Origin: CAYVTD01 sp964454445 | GTDB taxonomy: Bacteria > Bacteroidota > Ignavibacteria > Kapaibacteriales > UBA2268 | Length of the DNA: 25,197 nucleotides | Assembly (NCBI GenBank): GCA_964454445.1 | Contig: CAYVTD010000043.1 | Location: 1 to 25,197 of the forward strand | Reading direction: 5' to 3' | In this document: positions 16,020 through 23,990 of the stretch, piece after piece | Layout of the letters: each line of letters starts with the position of its first letter | How positions within the stretch are numbered: position 1 is the stretch's first letter | Notes under the pieces: generated by a model | What the model was told of the DNA's origin: nothing | Seen by the model: only the letters and a program-made list of their open reading frames with translations | The model's database searches: none | Translations under genes and position numbers: made by a program

Positions 16020-16745
16020 ATGAAAATAGACGCAAGATTTACAGGGCTAATAGCCATAATTATTATATTAGCGTTCGTACCTATTGTTGCTCTTTATAGT
16101 TGTGAAAGAGGATCAGGCAGAATAATCGAGAAAACATTCGATATAACTAATTTTGATGCTATTGTTTTCGAAGGCAATGGTATTGTTTATCTGTCTCAAG
16201 GCAACGAAGACATTATAAAGGTTGAGACCGACGACAATATAATGCCTTCGATGAAAATAAAAAAGAATGACGGAATTGTGTTTATCAGCACATCGCGAAA
16301 TGTGTGTACCAACGTAATGAAAGTTTATGTTACTGCAAGAAATATAGCTAAATTGGGAATATCCGGCTCTGGTGACATCATTGGACAGACACCAATAAAG
16401 GGTAAAGCTTTGAGGATTAGAATAGAAGGATCGGGCGACATAAAACTAAAAGGTTTGGATCTCGACTTTTTTAGTGCCATTTTAAATGGTTCAGGCGACT
16501 TGCGATTGCAAGGCAAAGCTAACCAGAGTAAATTTAAAATTGCCGGTTCAGGCGACATTTATTCTTATGATTTTGTAAGCAAAAGTTCTGATGTCAACAT
16601 ATCTGGTTCAGGCGATGTGCAGATTAATGTATCCGAAAGTCTTAATGTAAACATAGATGGCTCGGGCGATGTGCATTATAAAGGCAGCCCAAGCAACGTG
16701 TCAGTGCGAACTAATGGCTCTGGTGATGTTAGAGCATTTAAATAA
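16020..16745 (+). CDS. GIN/DUF2807-type envelope protein with GSGD beta-helix repeats
   Basis: A 241-residue exported protein. Residues 1-28 form a signal/anchor ending LYSC, a possible but non-standard lipobox (Tyr before Ser-Cys). The body resembles the head-GIN/DUF2807 family: FDITNFDAIVFEGNGIVYLS, then seven GSGD motifs at residues 116, 137, 157, 176, 196, 214 and 233, spaced 18-21 residues. This regularity suggests one beta-helix rung per repeat with conserved turns. The family is abundant in Bacteroidota and its function is unknown, though envelope localisation is usual. ATG 16008 is in frame, but ATG 16020 is preferred because GGAGG lies 5 nt before it (inside the longer alternative). 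It is convergent with the GWxTD gene, 62 nt away, without an evident terminator. Confidence 0.85.
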   Translation: MKIDARFTGLIAIIIILAFVPIVALYSCERGSGRIIEKTFDITNFDAIVFEGNGIVYLSQGNEDIIKVETDDNIMPSMKIKKNDGIVFISTSRNVCTNVMKVYVTARNIAKLGISGSGDIIGQTPIKGKALRIRIEGSGDIKLKGLDLDFFSAILNGSGDLRLQGKANQSKFKIAGSGDIYSYDFVSKSSDVNISGSGDVQINVSESLNVNIDGSGDVHYKGSPSNVSVRTNGSGDVRAFK

Positions 16746-16807
16746 AAATATGGCGTTTCTTGAGGATATAAAGAATCATTAATAAAAAGCATAATAAGCT
16801 ACTCCGT

Positions 16808-18196
16808 TTAATCTGCTAAATCTCTGATTTCTGTTAGCTTAAACTCGCCCGACGATTGCGTTACAAAAACAAACTGCTTTTTTAAATTGTTGTAAGTCCA
16901 TATTTCAGTTGCTTTTCCTTCGGTGAGAGTGCGATCAGTGTTTGATGGTTTTCCATGCAAAATATAAATTTTTCCCATTTCAGTTTTTGCACCATCAGTC
17001 GAAGTAGCTGTTTGAAAATTTATAAAGGCATAATCGACACGTGTGAAATACTCGTTCATTTCTTCGTTATATGTCGTAAATGGAGTCGGGTCGCGTTTCT
17101 GCCAATAATTTAATATATTAATAAACATTTCCGATAAATTTCCCTTGTTTAACTTGTCGTATTCATCGTCTGTAAGTATATAATACATAATGCTAAGAGC
17201 ATATTCCGGATTATACAAAGATAAAGGCATGTTTTCCCAAATCACTTGGAAGTCAAATGTTGATGAATCGCCTGAACTTCGATTAATAATCTTTAAGACA
17301 TATTTCCCAGGTATTAAATTATTTGCTTCCATATCGATAATGAGAAAACCTGCTTGCCTTCCATTATTATTCAGCGTTTCGTTAGTGAAAACAAGTTCGG
17401 CAGGATTATTGAGCGAAAAGTTTTGCGAAGTTAAAGTTTTGCCTGTCAAAGGAGATACTGTTCCTGTTTTCTTTTGAAATTTGCCCCAAGGTCGGTTATC
17501 TTTGTCAACTTTTTGATAGATAATCTCATAGCTGAACTGGCTTTTTCCTTCAATAAAAGTAACAGGCAGGAGAGCAAAAGCATTTTCAGTTTTAAAAGAG
17601 ATATTGCCATCGAGATAGAAAGGAATGTATTTTTCGTCATTGCCTGGCTCTTTCGCCACGAAAAGAGGTTGTGAAACCATCTCTTTATTATAGAAATCAT
17701 ATTTTGGAGTTACTAAAGGCTTAATATCAGCAATTCTTTTATTATTTGCATCATAGAGATCGACATATAAGGTATAAGAGCCACTTTTTAATCCCGTCGA
17801 AAACGACCCATATTTAAATATTAATTTAGAGCGGGAATCCTCATAATTTGCAGCGTTGAGAGTGTCAGTTTTCGAAAGTCGTCCTTGAATAATACCATCT
17901 GAGTCTTTAAATTCGACATTTATTCTATAAGCAGAGATAAACTGCTTTTTAATGTCGAAAACATCAGGATTCTTGGCGAAGATAAGATGATTATTGCTTA
18001 TCCGATAGAAGACATAAACTTGTATAGAGTCGGGACTTTCGCCAGGAAAGAAATGTGTCTCGATGAAAAACCCTTGTCCATAATCATAATAAAGTGACTT
18101 GTCTTTTGTTGCTCCCGGCTGTGCAAAAGAGTAAATGCTTGCTATGACAAACAAAAAACATACAATTGCACTATGTTTAATAAATTCAATGCTCAT
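16808..18196 (-). CDS. GWxTD-type exported protein with altered signature
   Basis: 462 residues with a signal peptide (about 1-25, IYSFA cleavage). The N-terminal two thirds is beta-rich. The C-terminal part, from about residue 355, matches the GWxTD domain: NILNYWQKRDPTPFTTYNEE, EYFTRVDYAFINF, MGKIYILHGKPS and ATEIWTYNNLKKQFVF. The name-giving Gly-Trp before Thr-Asp is absent: here the segment reads TATSTDGAKTEMGK. GWxTD proteins are common, often multi-copy, exported proteins in Bacteroidota and Ignavibacteria with unknown function. It lies 57 nt downstream of the AAA ATPase stop on the same strand and may be the last gene of a cinA-ATPase-GWxTD transcript. The ribosome site is weak. Confidence 0.8.
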   Translation of the reverse strand: MSIEFIKHSAIVCFLFVIASIYSFAQPGATKDKSLYYDYGQGFFIETHFFPGESPDSIQVYVFYRISNNHLIFAKNPDVFDIKKQFISAYRINVEFKDSDGIIQGRLSKTDTLNAANYEDSRSKLIFKYGSFSTGLKSGSYTLYVDLYDANNKRIADIKPLVTPKYDFYNKEMVSQPLFVAKEPGNDEKYIPFYLDGNISFKTENAFALLPVTFIEGKSQFSYEIIYQKVDKDNRPWGKFQKKTGTVSPLTGKTLTSQNFSLNNPAELVFTNETLNNNGRQAGFLIIDMEANNLIPGKYVLKIINRSSGDSSTFDFQVIWENMPLSLYNPEYALSIMYYILTDDEYDKLNKGNLSEMFINILNYWQKRDPTPFTTYNEEMNEYFTRVDYAFINFQTATSTDGAKTEMGKIYILHGKPSNTDRTLTEGKATEIWTYNNLKKQFVFVTQSSGEFKLTEIRDLAD

Positions 18197-18253
18197 ATTT
18201 TTTATAAAGTTTAATTAATAAAACTTATAGAGATAATTTATTGATAATAATTG

Positions 18254-19492
18254 CTAATTAGCTAAAAGTTTTTTGATTCCATTTTTGATGGTTGCCCCCT
18301 CAAAGAAGCCTTGTTCCCAGAGGTAACCTATTTTATCTCCTTCAGCCATCAGATTTGAAATAGTTTCATCATCTTTTGCTCGTTTTATGGTTGAATAACC
18401 ATCTTTTTTAACAAGCCAGAAAACTTCTTCAATTTCAACAGCATTAAGAAACTCCGGTGAATGAGTTGATACAAAAACTTGTCCTCCTCTATTGGAATAA
18501 TCTCTGAGTTCTTCCACTAATTCTGTTAGCAGTTTCGGATATAATTGATTCTCCGGTTCTTCTATACATAATAATGGGTGTGGCTTGGGGTCATTTAACA
18601 AGATAAAATAAGCAAACATTTTTATTGTACCACCTGAAACATAACGAGCGAGAAAAGGGTCTTTGAAACTGCCATCTTGAAACTTAAGCAACGCCCTTCC
18701 TTCATCAGTCAATTTTGCTTCGACAGATGAAATACCAGGGACTCTATCTTTCATTTTCTTTAAAATTGATTTGAAAATATCAGGATGCTGCTCATACATA
18801 AATTGAGTAACCAAAGAAAGATTATCACCTTCCTTCGAAAGATGTTCAGCATATCCAGCATCATGGATGTTTCTCGCTTGGTTTATATGAAAATCAGAAA
18901 CATACCATCTTTCAATCAAATCTCCAAAGATAGCAGCAGGAAACTTCTTAAATTGTGCTAGCCCTTTTATTGCAAGAATGTCATTTCTCGAAAGTGTTTG
19001 TTCTTCTCTTTGTAGATCTTTTGATTCACCTTTATAATATAATTCATTAGTAACAGCCGTACCTTTTCCGTTAGAAAAATCGAGAAAGTGGTATGGCAAT
19101 CCCTTGCTTCCTCTTCGATATTTTAGAATCTTTCTATTGATAATAGATTGCCCGCTTTCAAAGGCGATTTCTAAGTGATATGTAATTAAAGGAGTATTAG
19201 TTTTTTCCCTGAATTTAATATCAATTTCTATCGGTTTACTGCAATTCCTGTTAACAATTTCTTTGTATCCGCCTCTTTTATTTAATGCAACAGTAACATT
19301 ATCAGTCATTGCGTCTTTTAAAAAACCAAAGATATCGAATAATGTGGATTTACCTGAACCATTGACTCCTACGATAACACAGAATCTTGGTATATGACTC
19401 ATTTCTATATGTTTAAATGCTTTGAAATTCTTAATTTTAATATTTTCTATTATCATAAATAAATTCTTAGAATTTGTGTTTTCTTCATTCAT
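18254..19492 (-). CDS. AAA/OLD-like ATPase (AAA_21, COG4637-like), without its usual partner
   Basis: A 412-residue P-loop protein of the ABC/SMC-like OLD group. IENIKIKNFKAFKHIEM leads to Walker A GVNGSGKST (42-50); the ABC-like signature VSGGT is at 285-289, Walker B LLCIEE at 307-312 and the switch-His STHSP at 342-346. The end IGYLWEQGFF is typical of COG4637-type ATPases. It lacks a TOPRIM nuclease domain, so it is not a full OLD nuclease. Relatives are often encoded beside a DUF4276 or RloB-like partner, sometimes in phage defence; no such gene is next to it here. The start could be ATG 19492 (17 nt after the cinA stop, chosen) or ATG 19456, where the conserved part begins. Probably cotranscribed with cinA. 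Confidence 0.85.
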   Translation of the reverse strand: MNEENTNSKNLFMIIENIKIKNFKAFKHIEMSHIPRFCVIVGVNGSGKSTLFDIFGFLKDAMTDNVTVALNKRGGYKEIVNRNCSKPIEIDIKFREKTNTPLITYHLEIAFESGQSIINRKILKYRRGSKGLPYHFLDFSNGKGTAVTNELYYKGESKDLQREEQTLSRNDILAIKGLAQFKKFPAAIFGDLIERWYVSDFHINQARNIHDAGYAEHLSKEGDNLSLVTQFMYEQHPDIFKSILKKMKDRVPGISSVEAKLTDEGRALLKFQDGSFKDPFLARYVSGGTIKMFAYFILLNDPKPHPLLCIEEPENQLYPKLLTELVEELRDYSNRGGQVFVSTHSPEFLNAVEIEEVFWLVKKDGYSTIKRAKDDETISNLMAEGDKIGYLWEQGFFEGATIKNGIKKLLAN

Positions 19493-19509
19493 CAACAATA
19501 AAATGAGAG

Positions 19510-20763
19510 CTAAATCGGATATTTAAGAGTATTTAAAAGCATTTCAAGTGCTTTTGCAACGGAACGTTCCCTGTTGATTTCGCGATCGTTCGAGAAAACG
19601 AACTTTTTTGTTAAGACATCATTTTCGCTGGCTAATCCAATCCAAACAGTTCCAACAGGTTTTTCAATAGTTCCACCGCTAGGTCCGGCTATGCCTGTAA
19701 TTGAAATACCAAAATCAGTTTTGAAAACCTTTCTTACATTTGAGGCAAGCTCTTTGGCGGTTTCTTCACTGACGGCGCCAAAAGCATCGATGATACCTTT
19801 GCTGACATCCAGAATCTTTGTTTTGGCTTCGTTACTATAAACAATAGCAGCTCCAACGAAATAATCAGAGCTTCCCGGCACAGATGTAAATTCAGCGCCA
19901 AGCAAGCCACCTGTGCAAGATTCTGCTACTGAACAAGTCTTGCCTTTTTCTTTTAACAATTTACCGACTACTGATGCCAAGCTGTCGTCGTTTTCACCAA
20001 AAATAAACTTTCCGGCTTTGGAATAGATATGCTTTTCAATCTGATTAAGCTTTTCCCTTGCCAAGTCTGATGTATTGCCAGTAACGCCAATTCGTAGCCT
20101 TACACCTTTGTAGGAAGGCAGAAACGCCAGCGAACCTCCTCCGAGAAAGTCATCAACATTGCCAAGCAAATCTGCAAGTTTCGATTCGGCTATACCGGCA
20201 GTTTGCAATACTTTATATAAAACTACCTCTTCCTTGTTTTCTGTCATCATAGATTCGAGATAAGGCAGCACCCAAGTTCTCATAATCGATTTCATTTCGC
20301 TTGGTACGCCCGGCATAGCTACTATAACGTTTCCTGTCATATCAAACAAAAGGCCAGGGGCGGTGCCGTTGGTATTATGTAAAATCTTTGCTTTCTTTGG
20401 TACATCTGCTTGCTTCTGGTTGCGTTCGGTTACTGGGATATTCCTTTTCTGAAGAAAATCTTCGACAAGCTTTAATACTTGCTCGTTTCTAATTAGTTCA
20501 TCATTAAAATACTCGCACAAGACAGATTTTGTTATGTCGTCGTGAGTAGGTCCCAAGCCGCCAGTCAACAAAACCACATCCGAAACAAACAATAACCTGT
20601 CAAGCTCGGAAAGCATTGCTTCTCTTTCATCACCTACAACAGAATGGAGAATGATCTTTGCTCCTAATCTTGTGCATTGTTCGGCAATCCAAGAGGCATT
20701 GCTGTTTATTATCTGTCCTATTAAAATTTCGTCGCCAATTGTAAGCAAGGATATTTTTAGCAT
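19510..20763 (-). CDS. cinA: CinA-family nicotinamide-nucleotide amidohydrolase
   Basis: 417 residues, the full-length two-domain form. The N-terminal MoCF-like domain (about 3-170; TGGLGPTHDD at 67-76, MPGVPSEM at about 150) is associated with ADP-ribose pyrophosphatase activity. The C-terminal domain (about 262-410; VAESCTGG at 279-286, GAAIVYSNEAK, SITGIAGPSGGT, KPVGTVW) is the NMN deamidase (PncC), which recycles nicotinamide mononucleotide to NaMN. It acts in the cytoplasm in the pyridine-nucleotide salvage cycle; the competence link is specific to some bacteria. A GTG two codons upstream (20769) is possible, but ATG 20763 begins the family motif. A TATATTTG -7-like box is the complement of 20802-20809. 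It heads the probable operon with the AAA ATPase. Confidence 0.95.
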   Translation of the reverse strand: MLKISLLTIGDEILIGQIINSNASWIAEQCTRLGAKIILHSVVGDEREAMLSELDRLLFVSDVVLLTGGLGPTHDDITKSVLCEYFNDELIRNEQVLKLVEDFLQKRNIPVTERNQKQADVPKKAKILHNTNGTAPGLLFDMTGNVIVAMPGVPSEMKSIMRTWVLPYLESMMTENKEEVVLYKVLQTAGIAESKLADLLGNVDDFLGGGSLAFLPSYKGVRLRIGVTGNTSDLAREKLNQIEKHIYSKAGKFIFGENDDSLASVVGKLLKEKGKTCSVAESCTGGLLGAEFTSVPGSSDYFVGAAIVYSNEAKTKILDVSKGIIDAFGAVSEETAKELASNVRKVFKTDFGISITGIAGPSGGTIEKPVGTVWIGLASENDVLTKKFVFSNDREINRERSVAKALEMLLNTLKYPI

Positions 20764-20916
20764 TTTCACCAGTTTATTAAAATTAAAACATTATATTATG
20801 ACAAATATAATAATAGAGTATTGCAATATAAAAGCTATTAGAGTGTTTTTTTCTTAAGAGAAAACAAAAATGAAACATTAAACAATTTTTTTCGTCAAAA
20901 TTTTCACTAAGTAGTC

Positions 20917-20924
20917 TATTTTTG
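20917..20924 (+). promoter_or_regulatory. -7 box upstream of the outer-membrane protein gene
   Basis: TATTTTTG at 20917-20924 is a perfect TAnnTTTG match. The -33 region is imperfect (TTCG at 20891-20894, 22-nt spacer). Start near 20931 would leave a 30-nt leader containing AAGGGAAG before ATG 20961. Confidence 0.48.
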
Positions 20925-20960
20925 TCTAATAATTTTTTCTACTAATAAGGGAAGCCAACG

Positions 20961-21647
20961 ATGAAAAGGAGCTTTTTTTACTTGGTAATAGCGGTAGCAA
21001 CTTTACTTGCTTCGACCACTGCACGTGCCGACTTGGGCTTTGGATTTAATCTCGGTATCGCAACACCAAATGAATATATTAATGATATTTATAACAAAGA
21101 CAAGGTTTTTTCCAAAGGAGGCAACCCTTTGAAACATTTTTATGATGCAAGCAAATTAGGCTACCAGCTTGGCGTAAAGCTACGCTTACCAATGTCTGAA
21201 AATGCAACATTTATTGGCGGTATCGCTTGGGCCCGTTTTCCGGAAACTGACATAGATGTTCGTGACCCTGATGATGAGAATAAAGTAGTGCTTACACTTG
21301 GCACTAATCAGAATGTAATCCCCATTTCCGCCGGAGTCAACTATTACTTGTTCAATTCGACCATCGGCTTGTATGGAACAGGCGAATTGACCTACAACTT
21401 AATTTCAAATTCTGTCGATTACAAGAAAGGCGATATTAATATACCTATTGCTAATAGCAGCACTGACAGTCGTATGGGTTTTGGTATCGGAGCTGGATTC
21501 GATCTTAACCTGCCCTCTTTATTCACAATCAATTTAGAAGGCAGATACAACTTTACCAATTTAATTGGTAAAGTCGATGCTGAGAAGACGAAGACTTATG
21601 CCACCTTGACTCTTGGAATTTATTTTGGAGGCCATGAAAAGCAATAG
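20961..21647 (+). CDS. outer-membrane beta-barrel protein (porin-like fold)
   Basis: 228 residues. A signal peptide ends at ARA (about 23) and the mature protein begins DLGFGFNLGIATP, a first barrel strand. Alternating hydrophobic/polar strands with Gly and aromatic girdles continue to the end (GYQLGVKLRLPM, ATFIGGIAWARF, ISAGVNYYLF, IGLYGTGELTYNL, MGFGIGAGFDLNL, FTINLEGRYNF, TYATLTLGIYFGG), consistent with an 8-10-stranded barrel of the OMP_b-brl type. The usual terminal aromatic is followed by a short polar tail GGHEKQ. Ligand or role unknown; small barrels of this kind are usually structural or narrow pores. AAGGGAAG 8 nt upstream supports the start. It is divergent from cinA. Confidence 0.8.
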   Translation: MKRSFFYLVIAVATLLASTTARADLGFGFNLGIATPNEYINDIYNKDKVFSKGGNPLKHFYDASKLGYQLGVKLRLPMSENATFIGGIAWARFPETDIDVRDPDDENKVVLTLGTNQNVIPISAGVNYYLFNSTIGLYGTGELTYNLISNSVDYKKGDINIPIANSSTDSRMGFGIGAGFDLNLPSLFTINLEGRYNFTNLIGKVDAEKTKTYATLTLGIYFGGHEKQ

Positions 21648-21919
21648 TTCATTATTTAAATCAGATAAAAAGATGAATATTTAGCTGAATTTTTTCATTT
21701 CGTTCTTTCAGTATTTAACTATTAAGTCTTTAACTGACTATAAAACAAAGAACTTTTGTCCTGACAACTTGGTTTAAAAAACTATTACAAGTATTGTTAT
21801 ATGTTGTTATTAGTAAGATTTTAAAAATTAATCTAAGATTAAAATTTGTTCATTGAAGGATTTTTTTTTGTAAAAAATTTTGTAAAAAGAAATTAATTAT
21901 GTTAATTGCATTTGGAAAT
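21648..21919. other. 272-nt AT-rich non-coding stretch
   Basis: No ORF, RNA gene or promoter consensus was recognised. There is a small perfect palindrome TTAATCT-A-AGATTAA at 21828-21842 and a short direct repeat of GTAAAAA around 21870-21890. It precedes the terminator at 21920 and is either an unusually long 3' untranslated region of the barrel gene or the template of an unrecognised small RNA. Confidence 0.4.
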
Positions 21920-21949
21920 GTGTGTAATACGTTACACACTTTTTTTTTT
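21920..21949 (+). terminator. strong intrinsic terminator
   Basis: GTGTGTAA (21920-21927), loop TACG and TTACACAC (21932-21939) form a perfect 8-bp stem, followed directly by ten T residues (21940-21949). It lies 272 nt past the barrel-gene stop and 75 nt before the NlpC/P60 ATG. Confidence 0.85.
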
Positions 21950-22024
21950 ACGTTTTTTTAACAAACAAGAGAGGATTAATAGGGAGTTTACAAAGAAAAT
22001 TATTTACAAAAAAAATGGGATACA

Positions 22025-22900
22025 ATGGAATCAATAATCAAATCGAAATCAATACTTTTTATTATATTTTCAGCTATAATAATACTAACAGCCACGAATG
22101 AAGGCTTTGCACGCAAACGTTATAATTACAACCCCAGCCTAACTAAATTAAAAGCACTCGAGATGCTTCAAAAAAGCTCTCAAGAGCTATCTCGACTTGC
22201 CGGTCTTGACCCAATAACAATTACAGATTCTTACAACGAAGCCGACTCTTTAGAAATAGATTTCAATGCGGGCGAACTTAACGAAAACGAGGTAGCCCTC
22301 TGCGAAACCAACTCTTCTGAAGATGATTCAGATATTTTTTTAGACGAAGACTTGGCGCTCGATGCAGAAATTTTTAACAAAGATGATTCAATCGACCTCG
22401 ATGGTTTTAAAACGCTTTGGCTCGACTATGTAAACGACGATGATCCGGAATATACCGACGGCGGCTTTAGCAAGAAAGAAATAATGCAAGCTATTTTAGA
22501 ATGGCTTGGCACTCCATACCGGTTTGGAGGCAACGGTGATCGTGGGATCGATTGCTCCGGTTTTACTCGAACAATTTTTGCTCAAGTTGGCGACGGTATA
22601 ATACCAAGGACAGCCAATTATCAATATGGCATCGGGCATAAAGTTAATCGTAACGACTTACAATTTGGCGATCTAGTGTTCTTCAACACAAGAAGACGTG
22701 TATACGTCTCGCATGTTGGTATTTATCTCGGTGATAATATCTTTGCACACTCCAGTTCTCGCTATGGTGTTACTTTTTCGTTCATCAAAGACGGTAACTA
22801 TTATGATCAGGCATTTATTGGAGCAAGACGTGTGTATATTGGCGACCTCCAGAATATAAACGAAAAACCAAGAGACATTCGTATCTTAAGCCAAAGATAA
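22025..22900 (+). CDS. NlpC/P60 family cell-wall hydrolase
   Basis: 291 residues. An N-terminal hydrophobic signal (about 7-29, cleavage near GFA) exports it to the periplasm. An acidic, Asp/Glu-rich linker (about 65-145) joins it to a C-terminal NlpC/P60 domain (about 150-275). The papain-like catalytic set is visible: Cys177 in GIDCSGFTRTIF, His230 in SHVGIYLGD and His242 in FAHSSS. Such enzymes cut D-gamma-glutamyl-meso-diaminopimelate or related bonds in peptidoglycan peptides. No SH3b or LysM anchor is seen, so the acidic linker is the unusual part. The ribosome site is weak (GGGATACA). A terminator lies 75 nt upstream, so transcription must begin between it and the start or read through it; I could not find a clear promoter there. 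Confidence 0.92.
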   Translation: MESIIKSKSILFIIFSAIIILTATNEGFARKRYNYNPSLTKLKALEMLQKSSQELSRLAGLDPITITDSYNEADSLEIDFNAGELNENEVALCETNSSEDDSDIFLDEDLALDAEIFNKDDSIDLDGFKTLWLDYVNDDDPEYTDGGFSKKEIMQAILEWLGTPYRFGGNGDRGIDCSGFTRTIFAQVGDGIIPRTANYQYGIGHKVNRNDLQFGDLVFFNTRRRVYVSHVGIYLGDNIFAHSSSRYGVTFSFIKDGNYYDQAFIGARRVYIGDLQNINEKPRDIRILSQR

Positions 22901-22952
22901 GAATCCGTTTCAAGTGTTTTTCTCTAATTTATTCATAATCCAAAATCCTTGC

Positions 22953-22983
22953 TTGTATTTCTCGTTTGAATAGCTTATTTTTG
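22953..22983 (+). promoter_or_regulatory. Bacteroidota-type promoter for the membrane protein-rfbC pair
   Basis: TTG at 22953-22955, a 20-nt spacer and TATTTTTG at 22976-22983 fit the consensus. The predicted start near 22990 gives a leader of about 29 nt before ATG 23019. Confidence 0.55.
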
Positions 22984-23018
22984 AAGATTGAATATTGTTT
23001 AATAAATCATAAGAATTA

Positions 23019-23990
23019 ATGGTATTCGCTTCAAACGGAGATCAATTTGCTATCGAGCACAACGAGCACGATTTCTTGCAGAGTATTATATTCTTTTTGA
23101 TATTACTGTTGTCCGGTGTGGCTTTCTATCTTGCCATATTGCCTATTACAGAAATGTTAATACAAAATTTCTTAAGTGGAGTAGTAAGAAATTCCGGAGA
23201 ATCGGTGGCATATTCACTCCAGCAACAGTTGCCAGTTGAAAAAACTTCCTATTATTCACAATGGGCTGTCGATCTTTATGTGAAAACTCCAGACGAAGCC
23301 CGTTACTGGTTTAATCCTTTGCTTGCTTTGTTTCTTCCATCTGCTTTGGTAGGCATTATATTCGCTATCACAACTACAATGCTGTTCCCGTCGAAAATAG
23401 GTTTTATGAGTAAAAAGATTGAAAGAGAGATTAATAATGTTATCCATAGGTTTTCTTTTTTTAAAAATGGATACTATAGTCGAAAAGAAGAAGAGTTTTT
23501 TGCTACCGATATAATGGCCGCCTCCATCCGCGATCTCAACGAAATGGCTGATGAACTAAAGATACCAATTGAAGATCTTAAAATTTTAAAAAAGGCACTT
23601 GTTTGGCAAAATTCGAATTCTTTTGTAAGATTTATGAAAATCAAAGATGCAATACGAATGTATATGCGAATGTATTTTACAATTAAACATAGCAATACTG
23701 TTCTAGGTATGGTATATATTGGTGCTGCTGTGCTAATAGTCATTATTGGGCTAAGAGGATTGAAACTTGTGCCTTCCACCCAACCATCAATAATCCTGTT
23801 TGCCCTTAGCCTGGAATTTTGTTTCCTTATTATTTACGCAATTACAGTCATTTATTCAAAAGAAGAAATCGAAGAAGACAGCCAGCAACAGTCTAGCAAA
23901 ATTGAGCCATCGCTATCAAGCACTAACTTCGGCTCGACAAAAGAAGTTGAAAGGATGTTACGGGTATTTTTGAAATCAGGAAAAAAGTAA
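23019..23990 (+). CDS. hypothetical four-helix inner-membrane protein
   Basis: 323 residues that I do not recognise. Four hydrophobic segments stand out at about 21-43, 98-123, 228-248 and 257-279. About 55 polar residues lie between helices 1 and 2, and a charged, helical domain (about 125-225, with KIEREINNVIHRF, SRKEEEFFATDIMAASI and IPIEDLKILKKAL) lies between helices 2 and 3. The Lys/Arg-rich side of the loop after helix 2 suggests that domain is cytoplasmic. The acidic/Ser-rich C-terminal tail (280-323) follows helix 4. No signal peptide or enzymatic motif is visible. Its stop codon directly abuts the rfbC start (TAA then ATG with no gap), so the two are almost certainly cotranscribed and perhaps translationally coupled; this hints at, but does not show, an envelope-polysaccharide role. 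Confidence 0.72.
   Translation: MVFASNGDQFAIEHNEHDFLQSIIFFLILLLSGVAFYLAILPITEMLIQNFLSGVVRNSGESVAYSLQQQLPVEKTSYYSQWAVDLYVKTPDEARYWFNPLLALFLPSALVGIIFAITTTMLFPSKIGFMSKKIEREINNVIHRFSFFKNGYYSRKEEEFFATDIMAASIRDLNEMADELKIPIEDLKILKKALVWQNSNSFVRFMKIKDAIRMYMRMYFTIKHSNTVLGMVYIGAAVLIVIIGLRGLKLVPSTQPSIILFALSLEFCFLIIYAITVIYSKEEIEEDSQQQSSKIEPSLSSTNFGSTKEVERMLRVFLKSGKK

Noticed and set aside
18254..19492. Complete two-gene anti-phage system (ATPase plus nuclease)
   Set aside because: No partner gene is adjacent; neighbours are cinA and an exported GWxTD protein.
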